A stretch of DNA of 35,702 nucleotides from Clostridiaceae bacterium (GTDB taxonomy: Bacteria > Bacillota > Clostridia > Saccharofermentanales > UBA5734), in contig JAAYJD010000086.1 in NCBI GenBank assembly GCA_012523135.1, forward strand, positions 1-35,702, read 5' to 3'. The notes below the pieces were generated by a model. The model worked only from the letters and a program-made list of their open reading frames with translations, did not search any database and was not told the DNA's origin. Numbering within the stretch: position 1 is the first letter of the stretch; every line of letters begins with the position of its first letter. Made by a program: the position numbers and the translations under genes. Shown piece after piece: positions 9,389-17,261 of the stretch.

Positions 9389-10317
9389 TCCTGACTGTCA
9401 CGGATTTACGGAAAAGTTTCGGGCCCACTGAGGTCCTGAAGGGCGTCAGCTTCGCCGTCGAGCCCGGCCTGGCGCTTGGCCTTTTAGGCCGCAACGGCGC
9501 CGGCAAGACGACCACCATCCGGATCATCATGCAGGTCTTCCCGCCCGATAGCGGCCAGGTCCTGCTCGACGGCCGTCCTATCTGCGAGCGAAGCATCCGC
9601 ATCGGCTACCTGCCGGAAGAGAAAGGCCTTTACCCCAAGCAGACGATTCGCGACCAGCTCGTTTACCTGGCCTGCCTGCGCGGCCTGGACAAAACCGGAG
9701 CAAAAAAAGCCGTCACCGGCTGGCTGGAGCGCATGGGCCTGGCCGACACCCTGGACAAGAAGCTGGAAACGCTGAGCAAAGGCAACCAGCAGAAAATCCA
9801 ACTGGCCCTGGCGCTGCTCCACGACCCCGACCTGATCATCCTGGACGAACCGTTCAGCGGCCTCGACCCGGTCAACGCCCAGCTGCTCAAGACGATCGTC
9901 AAAGAGCAGGCCGGTCTGGGGAAAATCATCTTGTTTTCCAGCCACCAGATGAACTATGTCGAGCAGTTCTGCGATTCGGTGGCCATCCTGCATCAGGGCC
10001 AGATCCAGGTCAGCGGCCGGATCGGCGAGCTCAAACGGCAATACCCGCGCCGCAGCCTTCAGCTGCGCTTCCACGACCACAGCCTACCCGCGGACGAGCA
10101 GCTGCGCCGGATCTGGCGCCAGGTTCCCCGGGCCGCCGACCTGGTCCGGTCCGTCGCATCCGCGCAGGACGGCTGCCGGGTCGAGCTGCACCGGGAATCG
10201 GACCGCAGCGTGCTTTTCGCCGCCCTGGCTGCCGCCGGGGCCGACCTGGAGCAGTTTCTGGTCGTCGAACCAACACTTGAAGAAATCTTTGTGGACAAGG
10301 CAGGTGACGCCCTATGA
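9385..10317 (+). CDS. ABC transporter ATP-binding protein, NatA-like
   Basis: Cytoplasmic ATPase subunit of an ABC exporter, 310 residues. Walker A GRNGAGKTT is at about residues 35-43, the signature LSKGNQQKIQLAL at about 130, Walker B LIILDEPFSGLDP after it, and the switch His in FSSHQM. The C-terminal 80 residues form the extension seen in NatA-type ATPases (ends EPTLEEIFVDKAG). The gene overlaps the preceding AraC gene and the following permease gene, each by four bases (ATGA), so the three are one translational unit. NatA/NatB systems export Na+; close relatives export drugs or peptides, and the sequence alone does not separate these. Confidence 0.92.
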   Translation: MILTVTDLRKSFGPTEVLKGVSFAVEPGLALGLLGRNGAGKTTTIRIIMQVFPPDSGQVLLDGRPICERSIRIGYLPEEKGLYPKQTIRDQLVYLACLRGLDKTGAKKAVTGWLERMGLADTLDKKLETLSKGNQQKIQLALALLHDPDLIILDEPFSGLDPVNAQLLKTIVKEQAGLGKIILFSSHQMNYVEQFCDSVAILHQGQIQVSGRIGELKRQYPRRSLQLRFHDHSLPADEQLRRIWRQVPRAADLVRSVASAQDGCRVELHRESDRSVLFAALAAAGADLEQFLVVEPTLEEIFVDKAGDAL

Positions 10318-11588
10318 GCCGGATCAGCCGCTTCAGGCCCTTTCGCGTGGTGTTGGCCTTCGAGTACCTTTCCTATCTGCGCAACAAAGTCTACATCGGC
10401 ATCACCGTCGCCATGATCGTCCTGATCGGCATCGGCCTGAGCCTGCCGGCGATCATCGCGGGGGTCCGGGCGCTCGGGCTGGCCGATCCGCAAACGCCGG
10501 CCCAGCCGGGATCGAAGGACACAGTGCACGTGATCGACGAAACCGGCCTGATGGCCGACTTGGATGCACTGCGGCAGCAATGGCCGCAATTCCTGTTTGC
10601 ACCGGCCGAACGCGCCGAACTGGACCATTTGAAGCAAACCGTGCACGAAGGCGAGGCGCGCGCCGTGCTGGTGCTGGAAACCCCGAGCCGCGCGACCCTG
10701 ATCGAGCGCCGTTCCCAGGACAGTCTCCCTGCTGAGCTGTCCGACTGGCTGACCGCGCGCAGCCGCATCAGCCAGCTGACCGCGCTGGGGCTGGACGAGG
10801 ACACCATCGGCCAGATCCTGGCCGAATCGGAGCTGATCTGGGTTGAAACGGTCGCCGAGCAAGGTAAAGCGACGCAGCAGACTTATTTCTACACCTATCT
10901 GCTGATGTTCCTGCTCTATATCACCGTCATGATGTACGGCCAGCTGCTCGCGTCCTCGGTGGCGTCTGAAAAAAGCAACCGGGCCATGGAGATGCTGATC
11001 ACATCGACCCGCCCGCTCAACCTGATGTTCGGTAAAGTGCTCGGTTCCGGCCTGGCCGGACTGACCCAGATCGGGCTGTTTCTGCTGGCGGCCGCCGGCT
11101 TTTATGCCCTCAACCGCGCCCATTGGGCCGGGATCGCGTTTATCCAGTCTGTGTTCGACATGCCGCCGGCGATCATCGGCTACACGGTGCTGTTCTACTT
11201 GCTGGGTTATTTCATGTACGCGTTCTTATACGGCGCCCTGGGATCCCTGGCCAGCCGGAGCGAGGACATCAACACGAGCATCATGCCGGTCATCCTCGTG
11301 ATCATGGCCGCCATGTTCATCTCGATCTTCGGTATGCTGGCGCCGGAAGCCACTTGGCTGGCGGTGTTTTCCTATGTTCCGTTCGTCGCCCCGATGGCCA
11401 TGTTCGTGCGCATCTGCATGACGGATGTCCCGGGCTGGTCGATCGCCCTGTCCGTCGCCCTGATGCTCCTGACCATTTATGCCACCGGGTCGTTGTCCAG
11501 CCGCATCTACCGGCTGGGCGTCCTCATGTACGGCAAACCGCCGCGGCTTGCCGATCTCGTGCGCCTGATGCGCCAGGCCGGCCGTTAA
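10314..11588 (+). CDS. ABC transporter permease, NatB-like (ABC-2 type)
   Basis: Integral membrane subunit partnering the ATPase just upstream, 424 residues. One transmembrane helix lies near the N-terminus (about residues 27-50). A polar extracytoplasmic stretch of about 140 residues follows, then a cluster of five or six hydrophobic segments from about residue 190, including YLLMFLLYITVMMYG and IMPVILVIMAAMFISIFG. The sequence SEKSNRAMEMLITS is the coupling-region motif characteristic of NatB/ABC-2 permeases. The start overlaps the ATPase stop (ATGA). The stop shares a TTAA with the convergent EAL gene, so the two 3' ends overlap by four bases. Function: efflux of Na+ or another small substrate, controlled by the linked AraC regulator (inference). 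Confidence 0.9.
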   Translation: MSRISRFRPFRVVLAFEYLSYLRNKVYIGITVAMIVLIGIGLSLPAIIAGVRALGLADPQTPAQPGSKDTVHVIDETGLMADLDALRQQWPQFLFAPAERAELDHLKQTVHEGEARAVLVLETPSRATLIERRSQDSLPAELSDWLTARSRISQLTALGLDEDTIGQILAESELIWVETVAEQGKATQQTYFYTYLLMFLLYITVMMYGQLLASSVASEKSNRAMEMLITSTRPLNLMFGKVLGSGLAGLTQIGLFLLAAAGFYALNRAHWAGIAFIQSVFDMPPAIIGYTVLFYLLGYFMYAFLYGALGSLASRSEDINTSIMPVILVIMAAMFISIFGMLAPEATWLAVFSYVPFVAPMAMFVRICMTDVPGWSIALSVALMLLTIYATGSLSSRIYRLGVLMYGKPPRLADLVRLMRQAGR

Positions 11589-12361
11589 GCCGCGTACTTG
11601 CGCACAAAGGCTGCCAGCTCGTCGAGCGGCATAGGCCGGCCGATCAGGTACCCCTGGGCTTTGTAGAAGCCGGCTTCTTCGAGCAGCTCGAGCTGCTCGG
11701 CGCTCTCGATGCCCTTGGCGCATACCGTGATGTCCAGGACCTGGGCCATCTGCAAGACCGCCAGCGACACCTTCAGGGCCCGTTCCGATTCCGTGATTTC
11801 AGCCGTAAAGTCCTTGCTGAGTTCGAGCATGTCAAACGGGACATGCCGGAGCAGATCGACCGTCGAGTATCCGGTCCCGAAGTTGCCCAGGACCAGCTTG
11901 ATGCCGTAGGCGTCGTGCAGACGGCAGAGGTTGGCAATCCCGGTGGGGTTGAGCGGCTGGGCTTCGCTGAGCTCAAACTGGACATGGTCGTAGCGGATGC
12001 CGGACCTGGCGACCAGCTCGACAGCCCGGTCGACGAATTCCGGCCGGTTGGCCTGGAAACCAAGGACGTTGATCGAGATGTTGAGATCCATGCCCAGATC
12101 CTTCATCAGGCGCGCGCCGCTGCTGAACGCCTTTTCCAGGAACCAGGCCCCAAAGCGCATGGTCAGCTCTTCATCGGCTTCGATAACGGGAATGAAAGCC
12201 TGGGCGGGCACCTGGTGCTGGTCCTCGGCGATCATCAGGTCGATGAAGACTTCGTACGTGTTGCAGGTGTTCTTCCCCAGGGTCCATTTCGGCTGTCCGA
12301 AAAGGAGAAACCGGTCCTGGGCGAGCGCTTCAAGTATCTGGTCCCTTGTGATCGTTTCCAT
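11585..12361 (-). CDS. Degenerate EAL-domain protein (c-di-GMP phosphodiesterase fold, probably inactive)
   Basis: A 258-residue, single-domain, apparently soluble EAL protein. The fold is clear from YEVFIDLMI, NISINVLGFQ, VQFELSEAQPL, FGTGYSTVDLLRHVPFDML and QGYLIGRPMP. Retained catalytic-type residues are Glu37 (EAL position), Asn94, Glu130 and Gln237. Lost residues: the metal-binding DD of DDFGTGYS is Gly159-Asn160, the Lys of LKID is Glu180, and the Glu of AEGVE is Lys216. Half of the usual active site is therefore replaced, so hydrolysis of c-di-GMP is unlikely. It may bind the nucleotide or a protein partner, as other degenerate EAL proteins do. The start at 12361 follows AGGGGGA with seven bases spacing. 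No GGDEF or sensor domain is attached. It diverges from nadE. Confidence 0.88.
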   Translation of the reverse strand: METITRDQILEALAQDRFLLFGQPKWTLGKNTCNTYEVFIDLMIAEDQHQVPAQAFIPVIEADEELTMRFGAWFLEKAFSSGARLMKDLGMDLNISINVLGFQANRPEFVDRAVELVARSGIRYDHVQFELSEAQPLNPTGIANLCRLHDAYGIKLVLGNFGTGYSTVDLLRHVPFDMLELSKDFTAEITESERALKVSLAVLQMAQVLDITVCAKGIESAEQLELLEEAGFYKAQGYLIGRPMPLDELAAFVRKYAA

Positions 12362-12430
12362 GCTGTATCCCCCTGTCTGTATGAATGCTCCGAGCCGGGC
12401 TTTGGTATGATCATTATACACCATTCCGCG

Positions 12431-12460
12431 CTGAAACGAGGGGCTGTTCTGTGCTAGAAT
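12431..12460 (+). promoter_or_regulatory. Extended -10 promoter for nadE
   Basis: TAGAAT (12455-12460) is preceded by TGC, an extended -10, and by CTGAAA (12431-12436; 4 of 6 to -35) at 18 bases. Transcription would begin about 35 bases before the nadE ATG. On the minus strand a perfect TATAAT at 12413-12418 may serve the EAL gene, though without a good -35. Confidence 0.5.
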
Positions 12461-12502
12461 AAGGGCACAGACCTTACACGACATCGGAAAGAGGGCAAGA
12501 CA

Positions 12503-14425
12503 ATGAAGGACGGTTTTATCCGCGTCGCGGCGGCGACCCCGGTCATCCGGGTCGCAGATGTCGCCGGCAACAGCCAAAAAATCCTGGAACTGATCCGCGA
12601 AGCGCAAACCAGGCAGGCCAGCCTGGTGGTTTTTCCCGAACTCTGCCTGACCGGCTACACCTGTGCCGACTTGTTTCTCAGCCAGGCCCTCCAGGACGCC
12701 GCACGCCGGGCGCTGCTGGATCTGGTCCGGGCCACAGCGGATGCGGACGCGGTCTGCGCCGTCGGGATGCCCCTGGCGGTCGGACCGGCCCTGTATAACT
12801 GCGCTGCGATTTTCCAGCGGGGCCGGATCCTGGGCATCGTGCCCAAGCAGCACATCCCCAACTACGCCGAATTCTACGAGCTGCGCCATTTCACGCCGGC
12901 GCCGGCCGCCGGACAGGAACCCCGGACGATCCTGTTCGACGGCGAAGAGGTGCCGTTTGGCAACGATCTGCTCTTTGCTTGCCGCGAGATGCCGGATTTT
13001 CAGCTCGCTTTCGAAATCTGCGAAGACCTGTGGGTTCCGCAGCCCCCCTCAATTGCTTCCGCCCAGGCCGGAGCCACCGTGATCGGCAACCTGTCTGCCA
13101 GCGATGAAACGCTGACCAAAGCGGCCTACCGGCGGCTGCTGGTGCAAAGCCAGTCCGCGCGGTTGCTCTGCGCCTACCTGTATGCCGACGCGGGCGAAGG
13201 CGAATCGACCACTGACCTGGTCTTCTCGGGCCACAACCTGATCTGCGAAAACGGGCGCAAGCTGGCCGAGTCGGCGCTGTTCAGCCACGGATTGACGTGT
13301 GCTGACATCGACGTGCAGCTGCTTGCCGCGGAACGGAGGCGCCAGAACACCTTTGGCCGTCCGGACCTGGCTGCGCAGCAGCGGATCCAGCCCTTTTCCC
13401 TGCCTGTTGTGCCGCTCAGACTGGAACGGCCGGTCCCGGCATCGCCCTTCGTCCCCGCCGATCACCGGGACCTCGCCGAGCGTTGTGACGAGATCATCGC
13501 CCTGCAGGTCCAGGGTCTGAAGAAGCGCTTGGCGCACATCGGCGCCAATCACGCGGTGATCGGCCTGTCCGGCGGCCTGGACTCCACGCTGGCTTTCCTG
13601 GTCACGATCCGGACTTTCGACGCCTTGCAGCTGGACCGGTCGGGCATCCTGGCGGTCACCATGCCGGGGTTCGGCACGACCGACCGCACCTACCGCAACG
13701 CCCTGGCGCTGGCCAGGGCCAGCCAGACCGAGCTGCGGGAAATCTCCATTCGCGAAGCTGTTTTGCAGCATTTTGACGCGATCGGCCACGATCCTGACCG
13801 CCACGATGTCACCTATGAAAACGCCCAGGCCAGGGAGCGGACCCAGATCCTGATGGATCTGGCCAACCAGGTGGGCGGTCTGGTCATCGGCACCGGCGAC
13901 TTGTCGGAACTGGCCCTGGGCTGGGCGACCTACAACGGCGACCACATGTCGATGTACGGCGTCAACAGCTCTGTCCCCAAAACACTGGTGCGCCACCTGG
14001 TCCGGCATGCCGCGGAAAACCTGGTACCGGATCTTCACGATCTGCTGCTCGACGTCCTTGACACACCGGTCAGCCCTGAACTGCTGCCGCCGCAAAACGG
14101 CGAGATCAGCCAGAAGACCGAGCAGATCGTCGGCCCCTACGATCTGCACGATTTTTTCCTTTATTATTTCGTGCGCTTCGGCTTCACGCCGCGCAAAATT
14201 CTGCGTCTGGCCGAACATGCCTTCGCCGGCCGCTTCGACCGGACGACCATCAAGCACTGGCTGACCGTGTTCCTGAAGCGCTTTTTCAGCCAGCAGTTCA
14301 AGCGTTCCTGCCTGCCCGACGGACCCAAAGTCGGCTCCGTCACCTTGTCGCCGCGCGGCGACTGGCGGATGCCCAGCGACGCGCAGGCCCTGGTCTGGCT
14401 CGAAGAACTGGAAAATGAAACCTGA
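12503..14425 (+). CDS. nadE: Glutamine-dependent NAD+ synthetase
   Basis: Last step of NAD+ synthesis: converts nicotinic acid adenine dinucleotide to NAD+ with ATP, taking ammonia from glutamine and releasing AMP and pyrophosphate. It has 640 residues, the length of the large fused form. The N-terminal nitrilase-type glutaminase has the full triad: Glu46 (VVFPELCLTGY), Lys115 (PKQHIPNYAEF) and Cys173 (FEICEDLW). The C-terminal synthetase has the PP-loop GLSGGLDSTL (about 356-362), then TGDLSELALGWATYNGDH and the C-terminal RRGDWRMP-like end (SPRGDWRMPSD). The ribosome site AGAGGG precedes the ATG. It stands alone between convergent and divergent neighbours. All expected catalytic residues are present. 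Confidence 0.97.
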   Translation: MKDGFIRVAAATPVIRVADVAGNSQKILELIREAQTRQASLVVFPELCLTGYTCADLFLSQALQDAARRALLDLVRATADADAVCAVGMPLAVGPALYNCAAIFQRGRILGIVPKQHIPNYAEFYELRHFTPAPAAGQEPRTILFDGEEVPFGNDLLFACREMPDFQLAFEICEDLWVPQPPSIASAQAGATVIGNLSASDETLTKAAYRRLLVQSQSARLLCAYLYADAGEGESTTDLVFSGHNLICENGRKLAESALFSHGLTCADIDVQLLAAERRRQNTFGRPDLAAQQRIQPFSLPVVPLRLERPVPASPFVPADHRDLAERCDEIIALQVQGLKKRLAHIGANHAVIGLSGGLDSTLAFLVTIRTFDALQLDRSGILAVTMPGFGTTDRTYRNALALARASQTELREISIREAVLQHFDAIGHDPDRHDVTYENAQARERTQILMDLANQVGGLVIGTGDLSELALGWATYNGDHMSMYGVNSSVPKTLVRHLVRHAAENLVPDLHDLLLDVLDTPVSPELLPPQNGEISQKTEQIVGPYDLHDFFLYYFVRFGFTPRKILRLAEHAFAGRFDRTTIKHWLTVFLKRFFSQQFKRSCLPDGPKVGSVTLSPRGDWRMPSDAQALVWLEELENET

Positions 14426-14432
14426 TCTGCCT

Positions 14433-15089
14433 TCAGATTTTGGGCTGCAGCAGCATCATGAGGACTTTTTCCGCATAGCAGGCGGCGTCTGTCTGGATCG
14501 TATAGCGGCGGTTGCGCACATGAAAATCGACTAGGTGCGCACTGCAGTCAAGCAGTTTCAGGTTCTGCAGCGGCACCTCGAAGCCGTTTTCGTCAGCCAG
14601 GAAAATCATGCGCTGGCTCGTGATGACCAGCTCGCCCTGGATTTGTTCATCGACCTGGGCCGGCATCAGGATCTCCTGGGGCCGCAGGATGTAGTAATAC
14701 TGACCGCCTGAAAAACGGACCGCCAGACGGGTCGGGTCGATTTTCAGCCCGTCGGGCAGCGCAGACAGGAGCAGCCGCTGGCCCTTGACGACAAAATGGC
14801 AGGTTTCAAACTCGCGCAGGCTGACCCGCGGATGAAAGCGGTTGGGCAGCCGGCCGCTGTCGATCAGCTTGGCCTGGCCTTCCGGAAAATCCGGCATATT
14901 GGCCAGATCACACGAGTCTTCGTCACGCGTTTGGCTTTTCAGGCGGCTGCGCCCGTAGAGCAGCCAGGCCAGCACGGCCACCAGGGCGGACAAGGCACTG
15001 AACGTGGACCAGCCCTGCCAGAACCCAGCCAGGGCCAGGGCGCTGAACAGCAGCGCGGCCAGGAAATGAAGCTGCCGGCCGCTAAGCAT
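14433..15089 (-). CDS. Membrane-anchored protein with PH/GRAM-like C-terminal domain
   Basis: A 218-residue protein of unknown function. Two hydrophobic segments (about residues 8-23 and 29-46) form an N-terminal hairpin or paired anchors; the remaining 170 residues are soluble. The C-terminal part, with GELVITSQRMIFLADENG followed by short beta strands and a final helix, resembles bacterial PH or GRAM-like domains. That call is by eye and weak. The start at 15089 lies inside the end of the preceding zinc-ribbon gene: the two overlap by eight bases (ATGCTTAG), so translation is coupled and the products probably act together. It converges on nadE seven bases apart. No enzyme motif is visible. 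Confidence 0.7.
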   Translation of the reverse strand: MLSGRQLHFLAALLFSALALAGFWQGWSTFSALSALVAVLAWLLYGRSRLKSQTRDEDSCDLANMPDFPEGQAKLIDSGRLPNRFHPRVSLREFETCHFVVKGQRLLLSALPDGLKIDPTRLAVRFSGGQYYYILRPQEILMPAQVDEQIQGELVITSQRMIFLADENGFEVPLQNLKLLDCSAHLVDFHVRNRRYTIQTDAACYAEKVLMMLLQPKI

Positions 15090-15393
15090 CTTCTTGCCAG
15101 TCCGCCTGCTGTTCGTCCAGCCAGGCTTCCAGTTCATGCAAAGGCCGGGGCAGCTGAACCAGGCCGGCTTCGGCATAGGGACGCAGGCGTTCCAGCAGCA
15201 TCCTGGCCGAATCCAGGCGGCCCAGCGCCGCTTCCGCCTGGTTGATGCGCTCCAGCGCCCGGATGATCTTGTCAAGCTCTTTCAAATCGTCAGGCATTGT
15301 CAGATAATAGTAGGGAGCGCAGGCGGAACAAAGGCCGTTGACATCGGTCTCGATGATGAATCCCTTTGTGCCGCAGCATTTGCATTTTGCCAT
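15082..15393 (-). CDS. Small zinc-ribbon protein with helical tail
   Basis: A 103-residue protein of unknown function. The N-terminus MAKCKCCGTKG and the later LCSACAPYYY give a Cys4 site (Cys4, Cys7, Cys22, Cys25), a probable zinc ribbon. The rest is predicted helical and rich in Leu, Glu and Arg, with a possible coiled coil from about residues 36 to 95. The start at 15393 is supported by GGGAGG four to five bases upstream. It is the first gene of a pair with the membrane protein at 14433-15089, overlapping it by eight bases. A consensus promoter precedes it. It may recruit a partner to the membrane via its coupled neighbour, but that is inference only. Confidence 0.75.
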   Translation of the reverse strand: MAKCKCCGTKGFIIETDVNGLCSACAPYYYLTMPDDLKELDKIIRALERINQAEAALGRLDSARMLLERLRPYAEAGLVQLPRPLHELEAWLDEQQADWQEDA

Positions 15394-15434
15394 ATGCCCT
15401 CCCGGCCGGATCTCAATCCGGTCCCGCCGCATCT

Positions 15435-15462
15435 ATTATACCGCGAAAAGGAGCTCTGTCAT
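15435..15462 (-). promoter_or_regulatory. Strong promoter of the zinc-ribbon/membrane pair, overlapping the mutM start
   Basis: On the minus strand ATGACA (15457-15462; 5 of 6) is followed after 16 bases by a perfect TATAAT (15435-15440). The -35 box covers the ATG of the divergent mutM gene, so RNA polymerase here could interfere with mutM transcription. Confidence 0.65.
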
Positions 15463-16321
15463 GCCTGAATTGCCTGAAGTTGAAACGGTTCGCCGCAGCC
15501 TGGACCCTTTTGTCGTCGGACGCTCTGTCAACCGTGTCATCCTGGACACGCCGTCGGTCTGGTGCGGCGCCGGCCCGGACGCGATCGCGGGGCTGACCGT
15601 GACCCGCAGCGCACGGCGGGGCAAATATCTGCTTTTCTTTTTGGCTCCGACCCACGCAGCGGGAACGGCCTACTGGCTGGTGGTGCACCTGCGCATGACA
15701 GGACGCCTGACTTTGCAGGATGCGCCGGAACCCGCCCGCAAGCACACGCATGTCCGCATTGAACTTGACGGCGAGACGATGCCGCCGATCTGGCTGATCT
15801 TCCAGGACACCCGCCGTTTCGGCCGCTTCAGCCTCTATCCGGCCCAGTCGGCTGACCAACTGCCTGCTGCGCTTCCGCGCTTGGGACCCGAGCCGCTCGA
15901 ACCGTCGTTTGGCGCCGAACTGCTGGCCCGGCAGCTCTCCGGGCACAGCCGGCTGAACCTGAAGGCCGCCCTGCTCAACCAGGCGATCGTCGCCGGAATC
16001 GGCAACATCTATGCGGATGAGATCCTCTTCGCCAGCCGTCTGTCTCCCCAGCGCCTGGCCGGCTCGCTTGACGACGCCGAAACCGCCCGGCTGGCAGATG
16101 CGGTCCGCTCTGTCCTGCTCCGCGCCGTCGATCTGTGCGGCACGACCCTCAAGGATTATGTCGACGGCTGGAACCGCAAGGGCAGCTTCCAGCATTGCCT
16201 GATGGTCTACGGCCGCTCCGGACAGCCCTGCCGCCGGTGCAGCCTGGCGGTCCAAAAGAAAAAGCTGGCCGGCCGCAGCACGCACTGGTGCCCGGCTTGC
16301 CAGCCTGGTCTGCCTGACTAG
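15461..16321 (+). CDS. mutM: Formamidopyrimidine-DNA glycosylase (Fpg)
   Basis: Base-excision repair enzyme that removes oxidised purines such as 8-oxoguanine and nicks the abasic site. It has 286 residues. The N-terminus MPELPEVETV supplies the catalytic Pro1 and Glu2 after Met removal. Lys55 (RRGKYLLF) matches the conserved Lys. NQAIVAGIGNIYADEILF is the helix-two-turn-helix, and the C-terminal zinc finger is Cys257, Cys260, Cys277, Cys280 with the conserved Arg of GRSTHWCPAC. The start is fixed by the required MPELPE terminus and by AAGGAG upstream. The gene diverges from the zinc-ribbon pair, whose promoter overlaps its start, and converges with a ferredoxin gene. All key residues are present. 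Confidence 0.97.
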   Translation: MPELPEVETVRRSLDPFVVGRSVNRVILDTPSVWCGAGPDAIAGLTVTRSARRGKYLLFFLAPTHAAGTAYWLVVHLRMTGRLTLQDAPEPARKHTHVRIELDGETMPPIWLIFQDTRRFGRFSLYPAQSADQLPAALPRLGPEPLEPSFGAELLARQLSGHSRLNLKAALLNQAIVAGIGNIYADEILFASRLSPQRLAGSLDDAETARLADAVRSVLLRAVDLCGTTLKDYVDGWNRKGSFQHCLMVYGRSGQPCRRCSLAVQKKKLAGRSTHWCPACQPGLPD

Positions 16322-16333
16322 CAGGCAACCGGT

Positions 16334-16525
16334 TCAGTCTTCGATCGCAATCGCCTCAACCGGGCAGGAAGCGGCCGCTTCCCGGGCGGTTTCTTCGATT
16401 TCGGCCGGGATGACATCGACGATCACCTGGGCGATCGCCTCGTCATCCATCTCAAACACTTCCGGGCAGATTTCCGTGCACAGGCCGCAACCGATGCACA
16501 AGTCGCGATCAACAACAGCTTTCAT
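16334..16525 (-). CDS. Single-cluster [4Fe-4S] ferredoxin
   Basis: A 63-residue electron carrier. CIGCGLCTEICPEVF near the N-terminus and SCPVEAIAIED at the end give the Cys pattern of Thermotoga-type ferredoxins with one [4Fe-4S] cluster: three ligands from the first motif and one from the last SCP. The remaining Cys of the first motif and the lack of a second full motif argue against a two-cluster protein. The start at 16525 (MKAVVDRDLC) matches the family length; an in-frame ATG twelve codons upstream would add a basic leader not seen in the family. Neither has a strong ribosome site. It converges with mutM. The partner enzyme is unknown. Confidence 0.9.
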   Translation of the reverse strand: MKAVVDRDLCIGCGLCTEICPEVFEMDDEAIAQVIVDVIPAEIEETAREAAASCPVEAIAIED

Positions 16526-16572
16526 GCCAGCACCACACTTTCTGCTTCTTTTGACAAACATTTGTCGTGCCT

Positions 16573-16601
16573 ATTTTAGCAGATCGGGGTTTTCCTGTCC
16601 C
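16573..16601 (-). promoter_or_regulatory. Candidate ferredoxin promoter
   Basis: On the minus strand GGGACA (16596-16601; 4 of 6) is spaced 17 bases from TAAAAT (16573-16578; 5 of 6), giving a leader of roughly 40 bases to the ATG at 16525. Confidence 0.45.
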
Positions 16602-16694
16602 GTTTTTTAACCCAGGCCAGCAAGAATTTACAATCAATGGCCCGGTTAGGGAAAATACATCAAAAAGCAGCTCTTTTTTTGACAGTCCCTTACC

Positions 16695-17063
16695 TTAGCG
16701 CTGCGGAACAATCTCCAGCCAGTAGTCGTCCGGGTCATGGATGAAATAGAGCCCCATGGATGTGTTCTCAAAACAGATGCAGCCCATCGCCTCATGCAGC
16801 GCGTGCGCTTCGTCATACTGGTCGGTGCGAAAGCAGATGTGCGATTCGTTGTCGCCCAGGTCGTAGGGTTCTTTCCGGTCGCGCAGCCAGGTCAGTTCGA
16901 TTTGGAACTGGCCGATGCCGTCGCCGAGGAAGGCCAGTTCAAAACTGCCGTCCGCCGCCATTTTTCGCCGTTTGACCTCGAGGCCGAGGGCTTTTTGGTA
17001 AAACGCGATCGAACGGTCCAAGTCCAGTACATTGATGTTGGCGTGTACAATCTGAAATTTCAT
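16695..17063 (-). CDS. VOC-family protein, glyoxalase I-like
   Basis: A 122-residue vicinal-oxygen-chelate protein. The four metal ligands of glyoxalase I are all matched: His7 (FQIVHANINV), Glu56 (FQIELTW), His75 (ESHICFRTD) and Glu117 (DYWLEIVPQ). The length and the two beta-alpha-beta-beta-beta halves fit a dimeric GloA-like enzyme. A metal-dependent lyase or isomerase is therefore likely. Whether the substrate is a methylglyoxal-thiol adduct is uncertain, because many clostridia lack glutathione. GGGAGG lies eight bases before the ATG at 17063; a longer upstream extension in frame has no support. It is a single gene, divergent from the oxoamine synthase at 17262. Confidence 0.87.
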   Translation of the reverse strand: MKFQIVHANINVLDLDRSIAFYQKALGLEVKRRKMAADGSFELAFLGDGIGQFQIELTWLRDRKEPYDLGDNESHICFRTDQYDEAHALHEAMGCICFENTSMGLYFIHDPDDYWLEIVPQR

Positions 17064-17156
17064 CCTGATCCCTCCCGGTTTGCTGCCGTGCGTGCGCAGT
17101 GTTACAACCAAATCATAGGCCAGGTCAGGTGTGTCCGTCAAGCAACGCCCCGATAC

Positions 17157-17185
17157 TTTCCATTCTGAATCTGCTGTGCTATGAT
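17157..17185 (+). promoter_or_regulatory. Extended -10 promoter for the oxoamine synthase gene
   Basis: TTTCCA (17157-17162; 4 of 6) is spaced 17 bases from TATGAT (17180-17185; 5 of 6), which is preceded by TGC, an extended -10. It would give a leader of about 70 bases. Confidence 0.55.
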
Positions 17186-17261
17186 GAGCACATTGTAAAA
17201 GCATTGACCGTCAAAAGAAACGCGGTGCTTGGCACCAGACAGCAGCAAGGAGCAGTTTGCG

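Noticed and set aside
9385-11588. Calling the ABC pair a definite Na+ exporter (natAB)
   Set aside because: The ATPase and permease are NatA/NatB-like, but drug and peptide exporters share these features and no substrate-specific residue is visible.
16659-16682. A/T-rich hairpin (CAAAAAG with CTTTTTT) downstream of the glyoxalase-like gene
   Set aside because: The stem is almost all A-T pairs with bulges and has no G+C core, so it is a poor terminator.
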